64,000 nucleotides of DNA from Pseudoxanthomonas sp. (GCF_027498035.1 NZ_CP114978.1:372001-436000), one strand, 5' to 3'; counted from the stretch's first letter, positions 1-8,618 are shown. Notes: generated from the sequence alone by a model not told the origin. Program-made: numbers and translations.

Positions 1-566
1 AGCTGCCGTCCTATCGCATTCCACACCTGCGCGATCTGGCCATCGGCCTGTCCGAGCGCGCGGTGATCTTCCTCAAGCGCGTGGGCGGCATCATCCTGGC
101 CCTGACCGTGCTGCTGTGGGTGCTGCTGTCCTTCCCGGGCGCACCGGCCGATGCCACGCTGCCGGCGATCGACTACAGCTTCGCCGGGCGGATTGGCCAT
201 GCGATGACCGCGGTTTTCGCGCCGCTTGGTTTCAACTGGCAGATCTGCATCGCGCTGATCCCTGGCCTGGCGGCGCGCGAAGTGGCAGTCTCTTCCCTGG
301 CCACCGTCTACGCATTGTCCGGTGACGACGATGCCACCACCCAGGCGCTGTCGCCGCTGATCCACGATGGCTGGTCGTTGGCCACCGCGCTGTCGCTGCT
401 GGTCTGGTACATCTACGCGCCCATGTGCCTGTCGACCCTGGCCACCATCAAGCGCGAGACCAACTCCTGGAAGCGCATGGCCTTTTCGGCCGGTTACCTG
501 TTCGCGCTGGCCTACATTGCATCGCTGGTGACCTACCAGGTCGCCGTCGCACTTGGAGGTGGCTGA
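1..566 (+). CDS. feoB: ferrous iron transporter FeoB, C-terminal part (cut by window edge)
   Basis: C-terminal membrane domain of FeoB, the inner-membrane GTP-dependent Fe2+ permease. The open frame runs in from base 3 with no start, so only about 188 residues are present; the N-terminal G domain lies outside the window. Visible are the Gate-type segment with LIPGLAAREVAVSSLATVYA and the following helices with YIYAPMCLSTLATIKRETNS, including the conserved Cys of the second Gate region. The stop overlaps the next ATG (TGATG), so the two are translationally coupled. Family recognition is firm; the start cannot be judged. Confidence 0.93.
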   Translation, partial: LPSYRIPHLRDLAIGLSERAVIFLKRVGGIILALTVLLWVLLSFPGAPADATLPAIDYSFAGRIGHAMTAVFAPLGFNWQICIALIPGLAAREVAVSSLATVYALSGDDDATTQALSPLIHDGWSLATALSLLVWYIYAPMCLSTLATIKRETNSWKRMAFSAGYLFALAYIASLVTYQVAVALGGG

Positions 567-826
567 TGGATCTGGCACTGCTCGCGCAGTACGTCGTGAT
601 CGCGCTGGCGGCGCTGGTCAGCGCCTGGGTCGTGGCGAAGAAGCAGTTCCCCAACGCCACGCGCAGGACGCGGGTCGCGCTGGCATTGCCGATGCTGCGC
701 GAAGGACGGCCTGGCTGGTTGCGTGCCCTGGGGCGATGGATCGCGCCGCCGGTCGCCCAGGGCGGTGCAGGTGCGTGCGGTGGCTGCAGCAGCTGCGAGC
801 CTTCCACACCCAGCAGTCGCAAGTAA
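566..826 (+). CDS. FeoB-associated small Cys-tailed membrane protein (DUF6587-like)
   Basis: An 86-residue protein whose ATG overlaps the feoB stop by one base, so it is co-translated with the iron permease. It has one N-terminal membrane helix (about residues 5-23), a basic stretch, and a C-terminal Cys cluster CGGCSSC (C71, C74, C77). This matches the plan of small FeoB-associated Cys-rich membrane proteins found in many bacteria. I infer a metal-handling or FeoB-stabilising role on the cytosolic side; no function is proven by the sequence. It may stand in for FeoC, which is not visible here. Confidence 0.8.
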   Translation: MDLALLAQYVVIALAALVSAWVVAKKQFPNATRRTRVALALPMLREGRPGWLRALGRWIAPPVAQGGAGACGGCSSCEPSTPSSRK

Positions 827-834
827 GGCTGCAC

Positions 835-866
835 ACGACAAGGGCCGCAGATGCGGCCCTTGTCGT
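835..866. terminator. strong hairpin between convergent genes
   Basis: A 14-bp perfect stem (835-848 with 853-866) with loop AGAT separates the feoB operon from the convergent zinc-ribbon gene. There is no long T run, so this is a likely but not canonical bidirectional terminator. Confidence 0.6.
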
Positions 867-892
867 CGATGGCTTCAGTAGCCAAGCTTGAA

Positions 893-1273
893 TCAGGACA
901 GCCGGCGCTTGCCGCGCGGCGCGACCCCGCCGGTATGGGGGAACATTTCGACCGCCAGTGAGAACGTGCGCTTGTCGCCCGCGCGCAGGGCGCCGACGCC
1001 GACCACATGGCGATCCACTTCCTGCCCTCGTTCGTCGCGGATCACCACGACGGCGGTGTATTCGTAGGCATCAGCATCGTGCGGGTGCAGGACGGTTCCC
1101 TCCACCCGCAGCGGCACCTGGCGCATGGCTTCGCGCTTGCTGACGGTGACGGAATCGTCGAAGCGCAGGTGGTGCTTGCACGAGGGGCACACGGCCGCAG
1201 TCTCCAGGATCACGGCCTTGCAGTGCGGACAGGCGCGGGTCGCGCCTGCCGTGCCGGGACGGACACTGCTCAC
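893..1273 (-). CDS. zinc-ribbon protein paired with bactofilin
   Basis: A 126-residue protein read from GTG at 1273, whose GTGA overlaps the bactofilin stop; a longer frame upstream would run deep into the bactofilin gene. The N-terminus holds a zinc ribbon with CPHC (C15, C18) and CPSC (C29, C32). The rest is a beta-rich domain of unknown function with a basic end. Overlap with the bactofilin gene means coupled expression and suggests a shared role at the cell envelope or cytoskeleton. The function itself is unknown. Confidence 0.8.
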   Translation of the reverse strand: MSSVRPGTAGATRACPHCKAVILETAAVCPSCKHHLRFDDSVTVSKREAMRQVPLRVEGTVLHPHDADAYEYTAVVVIRDERGQEVDRHVVGVGALRAGDKRTFSLAVEMFPHTGGVAPRGKRRLS

Positions 1274-1791
1274 GCTGCGTCGTGGTCCTTGTCTTTCTTC
1301 TTCTCGCTGCCGTCCCAGCCGAAGTCGGCCTGGCCACGCATGCGTGCGCCCGAGGCAACCGTCATCGTGCCGCACTTGACGTCGCCGGTGAGCGCGCCGG
1401 ACGCCAGCAGCTCGACCTGTTTGGCCGCTTCGATGTTGCCTTCCAGCTCGCCTGCGATGACGACCTTGTTGGCCTTGACCCCCCCGCTGAGCTTGGCGCC
1501 TTGCTCGATGGTCAGGTCGCCCTGGACGTTGACGTCACCCTTGAACTTGCCGGCGATGCGGACGTGGCCGGTGCCCTCGATCTTGCCTTCGATGGTCAGG
1601 TCGGAGGCGATCAGCGATTCCTTGACCTCGCGGGTTGCAGGGCGGGGCGCGGACACGGGCGTCGGAGCAGGCGCGGCGGCAATGGGTTCGGGCATGGTGG
1701 GTACCGGGGCAGCGTCACGGATGGGAGTGGGGTCGGCGACGGGCGGTGGTGCGTCCTTCTTGCCGGACAACTGGTCTTTCCACATGGACAT
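1270..1791 (-). CDS. bactofilin family polymer-forming cytoskeletal protein
   Basis: A 173-residue bactofilin. It has a Pro/Ala-rich flexible head (about residues 10-50), then a DUF583 beta-helix core (about 55-150) with the repeated short strands typical of the family, such as LTIEGKIEGTGHVRIAGKF and KVVIAGELEGNIEA, and a charged Lys/Asp-rich tail. Bactofilins self-assemble without nucleotide into membrane-associated filaments that place cell-wall enzymes or other factors. The downstream zinc-ribbon gene overlaps it by four bases. Family assignment is secure; the cellular task is not visible. Confidence 0.92.
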   Translation of the reverse strand: MSMWKDQLSGKKDAPPPVADPTPIRDAAPVPTMPEPIAAAPAPTPVSAPRPATREVKESLIASDLTIEGKIEGTGHVRIAGKFKGDVNVQGDLTIEQGAKLSGGVKANKVVIAGELEGNIEAAKQVELLASGALTGDVKCGTMTVASGARMRGQADFGWDGSEKKKDKDHDAA

Positions 1792-1988
1792 GTCGCAGGG
1801 TCTCCAAGTCGGGGAAACGGGACTATCGCGGCTATTACCACAGATGCGTTGTGACTGGCCTCACCAAATGGCCAGTAAAAGGCGCGTTTTCTGCCTTCCG
1901 ATCATCCTAACGTCGCCGTGCGTCGCGCACGTGGCAGGCGCAGGTGGCGTGCGCGGCATGTGCATGCGTCGGGTGGCTTCGGAGCCGC

Positions 1989-2022
1989 AAAAAGAAAGAG
2001 CCCGCAGCAAGCGGGCTCTTTC
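1989..2022 (-). terminator. Rho-independent terminator of first Ala-rich lipoprotein gene
   Basis: A 12-bp stem (1994-2005 with 2011-2022) with a 5-base loop. On the minus strand it is followed by a run of five T (AAAAA on plus just left of 1994). It ends the gene at 2053-2394. Confidence 0.88.
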
Positions 2023-2052
2023 AGGTGATGCAGATCAACGTCAGGCAGGCGA

Positions 2053-2394
2053 TTACTTCTTCGCGGCGGCCTCGGCTTCCTTGGACACTTCCGCAGCCTT
2101 GTCGGCGGTGGCGTCGGCGCCTTCGGAAACGGCAGCGGCGGCATCGGCGGTGGCCGACTGTGCTGCGTTCTCGGTCTTGTCGGCAGCGGTGCTGGCAGCA
2201 GCGGCGGCGTCATCGGCGGCAGCCGAGACCTTGGCGGCAGCTTCGTCGGTCGCGGCAGCGGCCTTGTCGGCAGCAGCGGCAGCGTCCGAGGCGGCGCTGT
2301 CGGCGGTGGCCGAAGCGGCGTCCTGGGTCTTCTGCGAGCAGGCGCCCAGGGCCAGCACGGCGGCGATCAGCGCGATATTGAGTTTGTTGCTCAT
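2053..2394 (-). CDS. alanine-rich small lipoprotein (paralogue 1)
   Basis: A 113-residue predicted lipoprotein. The signal peptide ends in a lipobox, LGACS, with Cys 18 as the acylation site; the start is the ATG at 2394 and an upstream in-frame ATG was rejected because it would spoil the signal. The mature part is close to half alanine with regular Asp/Lys/Thr, giving an amphipathic helix with a periodic AADxAA pattern. It resembles the neighbour at 2605-2955. Such proteins may sit in the outer membrane as Lpp-like spacers, but this is inference from composition only. Confidence 0.75.
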   Translation of the reverse strand: MSNKLNIALIAAVLALGACSQKTQDAASATADSAASDAAAAADKAAAATDEAAAKVSAAADDAAAAASTAADKTENAAQSATADAAAAVSEGADATADKAAEVSKEAEAAAKK

Positions 2395-2481
2395 GGTGTT
2401 CCCCTTCAACGGTATGGAGTGGTGGTGTCGTGCGCGCAAGCCGTTGCCCGTCGGGGGAAGCGTGATTGCTGCAGCGCGCGA

Positions 2482-2509
2482 ATTCTACAGATGGCCCAGT
2501 CAATGAAAA
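2482..2509 (-). promoter_or_regulatory. candidate sigma-70 promoter for the Ala-rich lipoprotein gene
   Basis: Read on the minus strand: TTTTCA at 2509-2504, a 16-base spacer, then TAGAAT at 2487-2482. It lies about 90 bases upstream of the ATG at 2394. Pattern match only. Confidence 0.4.
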
Positions 2510-2529
2510 GTGGGTCGGGCGGCGCGCCA

Positions 2530-2559
2530 TAAAAAAAGACCGCCGGTTGCCCGGCGGTC
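2530..2559 (-). terminator. Rho-independent terminator of second Ala-rich lipoprotein gene
   Basis: A 9-bp stem (2538-2546 with 2551-2559) and a TTGC loop, preceded on plus by a long A run (T run on minus). It ends the gene at 2605-2955 and isolates it from its paralogue. Confidence 0.88.
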
Positions 2560-2604
2560 CTTTTGATCCATTCAGCGGGTGCCCATGGCACCTGCCGGAA
2601 GGGA

Positions 2605-2955
2605 TTACTTCTTGTCGGCGTCCGAGGCAGCCTTGTCAGCCGTATCAGCGGCGTCCTGGGCGGTGTCCTTGGCGGTTTCAGCGGTCGCAGCAGCAGCGTC
2701 GGCAGCCTTGTCCGTGGTCGCGGCGCCAGCATCGGCCGCGGCGTCAGCAGCGGTGTCGGCGGCGGTGGCGGCGGTGTCGGCAGCAGCCTGGGCGGCGTCG
2801 GCGGTCGGGGTGGTCGCGGCGGTGTCAGCTGCAGCCTGCGCCTCGGTGGCGGCCTGCTGGGCGTCGGCCGATGCGTCGGCAGCGGCTTCCGGCTTCGAGC
2901 AAGCGGCCAGGGCCAGGCCCATTGCCAGCGCGATCAGCGTCTTGTTGATGCTCAT
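2605..2955 (-). CDS. alanine-rich small lipoprotein (paralogue 2)
   Basis: A 116-residue predicted lipoprotein with signal peptide and lipobox LAACS (Cys 19). The mature chain is dominated by Ala, Asp, Thr and Gln in a repetitive helix, much like the gene at 2053-2394. The two are probably a tandem duplication, each with its own terminator and a candidate promoter, so they may be regulated separately. I recognise no catalytic motif. A helical outer-membrane or periplasmic spacer role is a guess from composition. Confidence 0.75.
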   Translation of the reverse strand: MSINKTLIALAMGLALAACSKPEAAADASADAQQAATEAQAAADTAATTPTADAAQAAADTAATAADTAADAAADAGAATTDKAADAAAATAETAKDTAQDAADTADKAASDADKK

Positions 2956-3008
2956 TTGGTAAATCCTCGTCGATTAATTTGGCAACGCGCAGTTGCGCGC
3001 CGGGCGAC

Positions 3009-3036
3009 ATCATGACAATCCGGCTTGTACTGTCAA
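3009..3036 (-). promoter_or_regulatory. candidate sigma-70 promoter for Ala-rich lipoprotein 2
   Basis: On the minus strand, a perfect -35 TTGACA at 3036-3031, a 16-base spacer and a -10-like CATGAT at 3014-3009. It lies in an AT-richer gap between the thiolase and lipoprotein genes. Confidence 0.45.
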
Positions 3037-3093
3037 GCATTCGCTTGCGTATGGCTCACTTTCGTCAACTTTTCGTTAAACCGGAAGTGCGCC

Positions 3094-4269
3094 TCAAAGC
3101 AGTTCAACCGCAATGGCCGTGGCCTCGCCACCGCCAATACAAAGGGATGCGATGCCGCGCTTCTTGCCCTGCGTGCGTAGCGCGTGCAGGAGCGTGACGA
3201 CCAGGCGGGTGCCGGATGCGCCGATCGGATGGCCCAGCGCGCAGGCGCCGCCGTGGACATTGACCTTCTCGCGCGGGATGCCCAGCTCCTTGATCGGCAC
3301 CATCGCCACCACTGCGAATGCCTCGTTGATCTCGAACAGATCCACGTCATCGATTGACCAGCCGGCCTTGTCCAGTACCTTCTGGATGGCGCCGACCGGC
3401 GCAGTGGTGAACCACTGTGGCTCCTGCGAGAAGGTGGCATGGGCGACGATGCGGGCCATCGGCGTGATGCCGCGCCTGGCGGCTTCGTCCGCGCTGAGCA
3501 GGAGCGTGGCTGCGGCGCCGTCGGAGATGCTGGATGAGCTGGCCGCCGTCACCGTGCCGTCCTTCTTGAAGGCAGGCTTGAGCGAGGGAATCTTGCTGAC
3601 GTCGGATTTGCCGGGCTGCTCGTCGGTGCTGAAGGTCGCTTCGCCCTTGCGGGTGATCACGGTGACCGGCGTGATCTCGCCGTCGAACGCGCCGGCAGCC
3701 TGCGCGGCCTGCGCACGTTCGACCGAGCCGATGGCATAGGCGTCCTGGTCCTGGCGGCTGAAGCCGTACTTGTCCGCGGTGGCTTCGCCGAACACGCCCA
3801 TCGCCTGGCCGTCATAAGGATTGACCAGGCCGTCCCATGACATGTGGTCGATGGCCTTGAAGTCGCCGAAGCGGTTGCCGGTGCGTGAGTTAGGGATCAT
3901 GTGCGGCGCGTTGGTCATCGACTCCATGCCGCCGGCGAGCACGATCTGTGCCGAGCCGGCCTTGATCAGGTCGTGGCCCAGCATGATCGCCTTCATACCC
4001 GAGCCGCACACCTTGTTGATGGTGGTGCAGCCGGTGGATGTGGGAATCCCCGCCGCCAGCGAGGCCTGGCGCGCCGGCGCCTGGCCCAGGTTGGCCGACA
4101 GCACGCAGCCCATGATCACTTCGCTCACATCCGCTGCGGCGATGCCCGATTCGGCCAGCGTCGCACGGATGGCGGCCGCGCCCAGCTCGGTGCTGGGCAC
4201 GCCGGTGAACTGGCCAAGGAACGAGCCAATGGCCGTGCGTTTGGCCGCAGCGATGACGATGTCGCTCAT
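3094..4269 (-). CDS. acetyl-CoA C-acetyltransferase (thiolase II)
   Basis: A 391-residue biosynthetic-type thiolase that condenses two acetyl-CoA to acetoacetyl-CoA or runs the reverse cleavage. The nucleophile Cys 88 sits in NKVCGSGMKAI, the catalytic His 347 in ALGHPIGASG and the second Cys 377 in the C-terminal CIGGGEA motif. The start is the ATG at 4269 giving MSDIVIAAAKRTAIG, the standard family N-terminus; 21 upstream in-frame codons look non-coding. With the phaB-type reductases at 48-52 kb it could feed polyhydroxybutyrate synthesis (phbA/atoB role), but it is not adjacent to them. Confidence 0.93.
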   Translation of the reverse strand: MSDIVIAAAKRTAIGSFLGQFTGVPSTELGAAAIRATLAESGIAAADVSEVIMGCVLSANLGQAPARQASLAAGIPTSTGCTTINKVCGSGMKAIMLGHDLIKAGSAQIVLAGGMESMTNAPHMIPNSRTGNRFGDFKAIDHMSWDGLVNPYDGQAMGVFGEATADKYGFSRQDQDAYAIGSVERAQAAQAAGAFDGEITPVTVITRKGEATFSTDEQPGKSDVSKIPSLKPAFKKDGTVTAASSSSISDGAAATLLLSADEAARRGITPMARIVAHATFSQEPQWFTTAPVGAIQKVLDKAGWSIDDVDLFEINEAFAVVAMVPIKELGIPREKVNVHGGACALGHPIGASGTRLVVTLLHALRTQGKKRGIASLCIGGGEATAIAVELL

Positions 4270-4542
4270 GGGAAATCCCGTCGATTCAAATGGGCGGCCA
4301 TTATCCAGCCGCGCTTTCGGGCGCGGCAACACGACCTTTGGCGTCGCCCGGTGGCTGTCTGTCCCGACCCGGCCAGGATCCGGGAAACCGCTACTCCAGC
4401 GGCATTGGGTGTTCTGGTTTGCGCCCTGGGGCTGGCGGGACTGGTCCTGTGCGGCGGCCCGGGCCTCGCTTCGTGTCGAAGTGTTGCGTTAGATTCTGCG
4501 CAGGACACATCGGCCCGGGGATTCGCTGGGCGAGGGGGCAAC

Positions 4543-7356
4543 ATGGGAGTGCGCAACTCGCCGGGAACGTGGCGGGCCGGCCATCGGGTACTGGGCACGC
4601 TGGCGTGTGCGGTGCTTTCTGCCTGCGGTGGTGGCGGAGGTGGCAGCAACGTCCGCGAAACGCCTCCTGCCACCACGCCAGTGCCTCCTGTCGTCACGCC
4701 GGTTGTCACCACGGCGAATCCGGCCTACAGCAGACACCTGACCTTGACCCATGCGGACGTCGCGCACGCGGCTGGATTCACCGGGGCCGGCACGGTGATC
4801 GGCATCGTCGATACCGGCGTCAACCGGACGCACCCGGCGCTGTCTCCCAGGGTGACGGCCAACCTCAACTACGTCAGCGCCAGCGACAACAACCTGGCCA
4901 AGGATGACGTCGTGGGACACGGGACCGCGGTGGCACAGGTCGCCGCCGGGGCTGCTTTCGGAGCCTGGCCAGGTGGTATCGCGCCGGACGCGACCGTGGT
5001 GTCGGCGCGGATCATCTCCGACCAGGAACCTACCGATGACGGTACCGGTCAGGGCAACGCGACCTCCGGCGCACTGGGTCTCGCATCGGTGCATGCCGCG
5101 TTGATCGCCCGCGGCGTCAAGGTGATGAACAACTCATGGGGCGGGGTGTACTGGACCGACCTTGCCGCCACCGCGCCCATTGCCGAGGAATACCGGCCGT
5201 TCGTGATCGACAACGGCGGCCTGGTGGTCTTTGCCACTGGCAACGATGGGAAATCGGATCCAAGCGACACCGCCGCGCTGCCCAGCAAGGCCGGGACCAA
5301 TGGTTCGATGCCGGCGGCGGACCTGGAGCGTGGCTGGCTGGCCGTGGCCGCGTTGGATACGGACAACTCCACGCAGCTGGCGTCGTATTCCAATGCGTGC
5401 GGCGTGGCGATGCATTACTGCCTGGTGGCACCGGGCACGGTGGTGGTGACTGGGACTGATGACGGCCCGGCCGCGCCGACCTATTACCAGTGGACGGGCA
5501 CATCGTTGGCTGCGCCGCAGGTATCCGGCGCGGCAGCCGTGGTCTGGCAGGCATTTCCCTATTTCAGCAATGACCTGGTGCGGCAGACGCTGTTGGGCAC
5601 GGCGACCGACCTCGGGACGCCGGGTGTCGATGCGACGTTCGGTTACGGCCTGCTGGATGTCGGCAAGGCCATCGGCGGTCCGGCCAAATTCGACTGGGGC
5701 GATGTGTCGGTGTCCTTCGCGGGCAATTCCACCTGGTCCAACGCGATCAGTGGAAGTGGCGGCATTGCCAAGCTGGGCAGCGGCACGCTCACCCTGACTG
5801 GCACCAACAGCTACCTGGGGACGACGCATGTCGCAGCGGGCGCGCTGGTGGCCAGCCAGGCGCTTCCGGCCAGCGCCGTCGTGGATGCCGGCGCGCGATT
5901 GACGCTGTCCGGTGGCATCAATGGCAGCCTGAGCAACGCGGGGACCACGCGCTTCGATGGAAATGCCGGCGTGCGCACTGTCGCAGGCAACTTCAGCCAG
6001 GCGGCCAGCGGCGCGCTGGAGTACCAGGTCGGCACCCCGCTTGCGGTCGGTGGAATTGCGCAGCTGGCCGGCGGCCTGCAGGTATTTGGCGTCGCCGGCG
6101 GTTACGTGCGCTCAAGCCAGGAGACGGTGCTGACCGCGGCGCAGGGCCTGACGGGCCAGTTCTCGTCGCTCACTTCCGGCTCGGGCGTCTTCCTGGATGC
6201 AAGCTTGAGCTACACCAGCTCGCAGGCGCTGTTGAACATCACCCGGCTGGAGGTCACGGCGACCGCGGCTGCGATGGGCATCACCACCGCGGCGGTCGGC
6301 AGCGCGCAGCGCGTGGACCAGGCGCTGGACCGGATCGATGCGCAGGGCGCGGCGACAGTCGGCGGCGACTTCGTCACCCTGGCAGGAGATTTCCTGCACA
6401 CGGCCTCGGCTGCGGCCGCGCAGCGCTCGCTGGCATCGTTGTCCGGCAGCGCGCACGCGGCGGCCGATAGCATGACGCTGGACGTGCTGGACATGCGTCG
6501 CCGTGCGTTGTCGCAGCACCTGCTGCAGCCGGGCGCTCCGCGGGGCGGGGCGTGGTACCAGGCGTTGGATGACCGGCAGGCGCGCGGCCTGGGCGTCAGT
6601 GCGTTCGACGTGGGGGGCTGGTTGCTTGGCAATGAAGTGATGCTGGCGCCGGGCACGACGGCAGGCATCGCGTTCGGCCAGCTCGATGCATCCAATAGCC
6701 GCAACGCGGACGGTGATCGCAGCCACGACCGGCAGACGCACCTGCAGGTGTATCTGGGCCAGCGCTGGGGTCGGTTCTACGCGATCGCCCAGCTCGGTGC
6801 CGGTGACTATCGCCGCCAGCTGCAGCGACAGGTTTACCTGGGTGCCGGCGCCTACGGCGTGGGCAGCGACGACGACGGCACCGTGCGCTTTGCCAGCGTC
6901 GAGGCCGGGCTTCCGCTTGCGTGGCGGCGCACGCGCCTGACGCCGTATGTCGGGGCCGACTACGCGGCGCTGTCGCGCGATGGTTTTTCCGAAGTCGGCG
7001 CGGGCGGCTTCGGTTTGGCGGCTGCTGGCGACCAGGCCCGCAGGACGCAGGCCATCGCCGGGCTACGCTTGGACCGTGCGATGGCCTGGGCCGGGATGGA
7101 GCTTGCGCTGTCAGGGCATGCGGAATGGCAGTCGGTGCTGTCGGCCGCGGGCTTCGAGCGGCAGGCGCGCTTTGTTGGCATCGATGCCTGGGGCCTGATG
7201 CCTGCTGGCGACGCGGCGGCATCCGGTGGCCTGTTCGGGGTGTCGTTCGATGCGCAGTTGCGCGCCGGGCAACGGTTGTCGCTGGGCTTCGATCGCCGCT
7301 TCGGGCCGCGTGGCACGCTGGGGATCGTGTCGGCCAGTTACCGGGTCGGTTTCTGA
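4543..7356 (+). CDS. subtilisin-like (S8) serine protease autotransporter with lipobox
   Basis: A 937-residue autotransporter. The ATG at 4543 follows a clear AGGGGG ribosome site. The signal ends in LSACGGG, a lipobox followed by a Gly run and a Pro/Thr linker, so the passenger may be lipidated at least transiently, as in NalP. The S8 protease domain (about 70-360) carries Asp 90 in VDTGVN, His 126 in GHGTAVAQ and Ser 321 in GTSLAAPQ. An autotransporter-associated beta-strand repeat (around 420-445, GSGTLTLTGTNSYLGTT) leads to a C-terminal beta-barrel (about the last 280 residues) ending in an aromatic Phe. It probably processes surface or secreted proteins; substrate unknown. Confidence 0.92.
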   Translation: MGVRNSPGTWRAGHRVLGTLACAVLSACGGGGGGSNVRETPPATTPVPPVVTPVVTTANPAYSRHLTLTHADVAHAAGFTGAGTVIGIVDTGVNRTHPALSPRVTANLNYVSASDNNLAKDDVVGHGTAVAQVAAGAAFGAWPGGIAPDATVVSARIISDQEPTDDGTGQGNATSGALGLASVHAALIARGVKVMNNSWGGVYWTDLAATAPIAEEYRPFVIDNGGLVVFATGNDGKSDPSDTAALPSKAGTNGSMPAADLERGWLAVAALDTDNSTQLASYSNACGVAMHYCLVAPGTVVVTGTDDGPAAPTYYQWTGTSLAAPQVSGAAAVVWQAFPYFSNDLVRQTLLGTATDLGTPGVDATFGYGLLDVGKAIGGPAKFDWGDVSVSFAGNSTWSNAISGSGGIAKLGSGTLTLTGTNSYLGTTHVAAGALVASQALPASAVVDAGARLTLSGGINGSLSNAGTTRFDGNAGVRTVAGNFSQAASGALEYQVGTPLAVGGIAQLAGGLQVFGVAGGYVRSSQETVLTAAQGLTGQFSSLTSGSGVFLDASLSYTSSQALLNITRLEVTATAAAMGITTAAVGSAQRVDQALDRIDAQGAATVGGDFVTLAGDFLHTASAAAAQRSLASLSGSAHAAADSMTLDVLDMRRRALSQHLLQPGAPRGGAWYQALDDRQARGLGVSAFDVGGWLLGNEVMLAPGTTAGIAFGQLDASNSRNADGDRSHDRQTHLQVYLGQRWGRFYAIAQLGAGDYRRQLQRQVYLGAGAYGVGSDDDGTVRFASVEAGLPLAWRRTRLTPYVGADYAALSRDGFSEVGAGGFGLAAAGDQARRTQAIAGLRLDRAMAWAGMELALSGHAEWQSVLSAAGFERQARFVGIDAWGLMPAGDAAASGGLFGVSFDAQLRAGQRLSLGFDRRFGPRGTLGIVSASYRVGF

Positions 7357-7391
7357 TCCAGGCTCGTTTCGGCGACGTTGATTGAAAACAG

Positions 7392-7416
7392 AAATGCCGG
7401 CATTGCGCCGGCATTT
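7392..7416. terminator. bidirectional hairpin terminator
   Basis: A 10-bp stem (7392-7401 with 7407-7416) between the convergent autotransporter and dehydrogenase genes, flanked by A-rich sequence on the left and TTT on the right. Confidence 0.75.
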
Positions 7417-7438
7417 GTGCGTGCTGATCAGTGGTCGA

Positions 7439-8539
7439 TCAGTGGTCGCCGCGCAGGTGGCCCATGTAGCGCGGCGCGGTCCGGCCCAGTGGCAGCTTGA
7501 GCTTGCCGATGGAGGCGATGCGCGCTTCGGCGATGCGGTCGGCGGCGTATTGCGGGGCGATCTTTTCCTGCTCGGCCAGGTCGAAGATGCGGCCGACGTT
7601 GTGGTAAATGTTGCGCATCAGGCGCATGGCGCGTTCGCGGTTGTAGCCGTCGATTTCCAGCGACACGTTCATGACGCCACCGGCGTTCACGGCGTAGTCC
7701 GGCGCATACAGGATGCCGCGGCGCATGGCTTCCTCGCCCACCACGTGCGACATCTGGTTGTTGGCCGTGCCGCAGATGATCTTGCTGCGCAGGCGCGGCA
7801 GGGTCTCTTGATTGATCGAGCCTTCCAGCGCGCAGGGCGAAAACACATCGGCCGGGATGTCGTAGATCTCGTCCGGGGCGACGGCCTCGGCGCCGTATTC
7901 CTCCACTGCGCGGTCCACCAGCGCCGGGTTGAGGTCGGTCACGAACAGCTTGGCGCCGCGCTCCTTGAGCAGCTTCACGAACTCCATGCCGATATGGCCC
8001 AGGCCTTGGACGGCGTAGCTGTACTTGCCGATCTCTTCATTGCCGAAGCGACGGTTCAACGTGGCCATCAGGCCGTGCAGCGCGCCGTAAGCGGTGAACG
8101 GCGCCGGGTCGCCTGAGCCGCGGTGCACCTGGTGCACGCCGACGACGTATTCGGTTTCGCGGTACACGTGTTCCATGTCGTTGACATCGGTGCCCACGTC
8201 CTCGGCGGTGATGTAGCGCCCGCCCAGCGAGTCGACGTAGCGGCCGAACATGCGGAACAGCGCCTCGGTCTTGTCCTTGCCGGGGTCGCCGATGATCACC
8301 GCCTTGCCGCCGCCCACGTTCAGGCCGGCGAGGGCGTTTTTGTAGGTCATCGTACGGCTCAGGCGCAGTGCGTCGTGCAGCGCGGCTTCGGTACTGGCGT
8401 AGGGGCGCATGCGCACGCCGCCGAGTGCAGGGCCGAGCACGGTGCTGTGGATGGCGATGATCGCCTTCAGCCCCGTATCGGGGTTGTGGCAGAACACCAC
8501 TTGCTCGTGGCCGGAGGTGTCGAGTGTTTCGAAAATCAT
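7439..8539 (-). CDS. leucine/valine-type amino acid dehydrogenase
   Basis: A 366-residue Glu/Leu/Phe/Val dehydrogenase, closest in pattern to leucine dehydrogenase: NAD-dependent oxidative deamination of branched-chain amino acids to 2-oxo acids. The N-terminal substrate domain has Lys 67 in MTYKNA and catalytic Lys 79 in NVGGGKA. The Rossmann domain starts near residue 170 with VQGLGHIG. GGAG lies upstream of the ATG at 8539. Exact substrate choice among Leu, Val and Ile cannot be read from the sequence. It stands alone between terminators. Confidence 0.9.
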   Translation of the reverse strand: MIFETLDTSGHEQVVFCHNPDTGLKAIIAIHSTVLGPALGGVRMRPYASTEAALHDALRLSRTMTYKNALAGLNVGGGKAVIIGDPGKDKTEALFRMFGRYVDSLGGRYITAEDVGTDVNDMEHVYRETEYVVGVHQVHRGSGDPAPFTAYGALHGLMATLNRRFGNEEIGKYSYAVQGLGHIGMEFVKLLKERGAKLFVTDLNPALVDRAVEEYGAEAVAPDEIYDIPADVFSPCALEGSINQETLPRLRSKIICGTANNQMSHVVGEEAMRRGILYAPDYAVNAGGVMNVSLEIDGYNRERAMRLMRNIYHNVGRIFDLAEQEKIAPQYAADRIAEARIASIGKLKLPLGRTAPRYMGHLRGDH

Positions 8540-8618
8540 GTGGGGTGAGCTCCATCCGCGCGACGCCGCAGTTGCGGCTATTCGTTTGGAACATTTCCTA
8601 AGTGACTGAAACCGAGAA

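Noticed and set aside
3901..4542. Long N-terminal extension of the autotransporter frame
   Set aside because: The extension is antisense to the thiolase gene; the ATG at 4543 has an AGGGGG site and starts a proper signal peptide.
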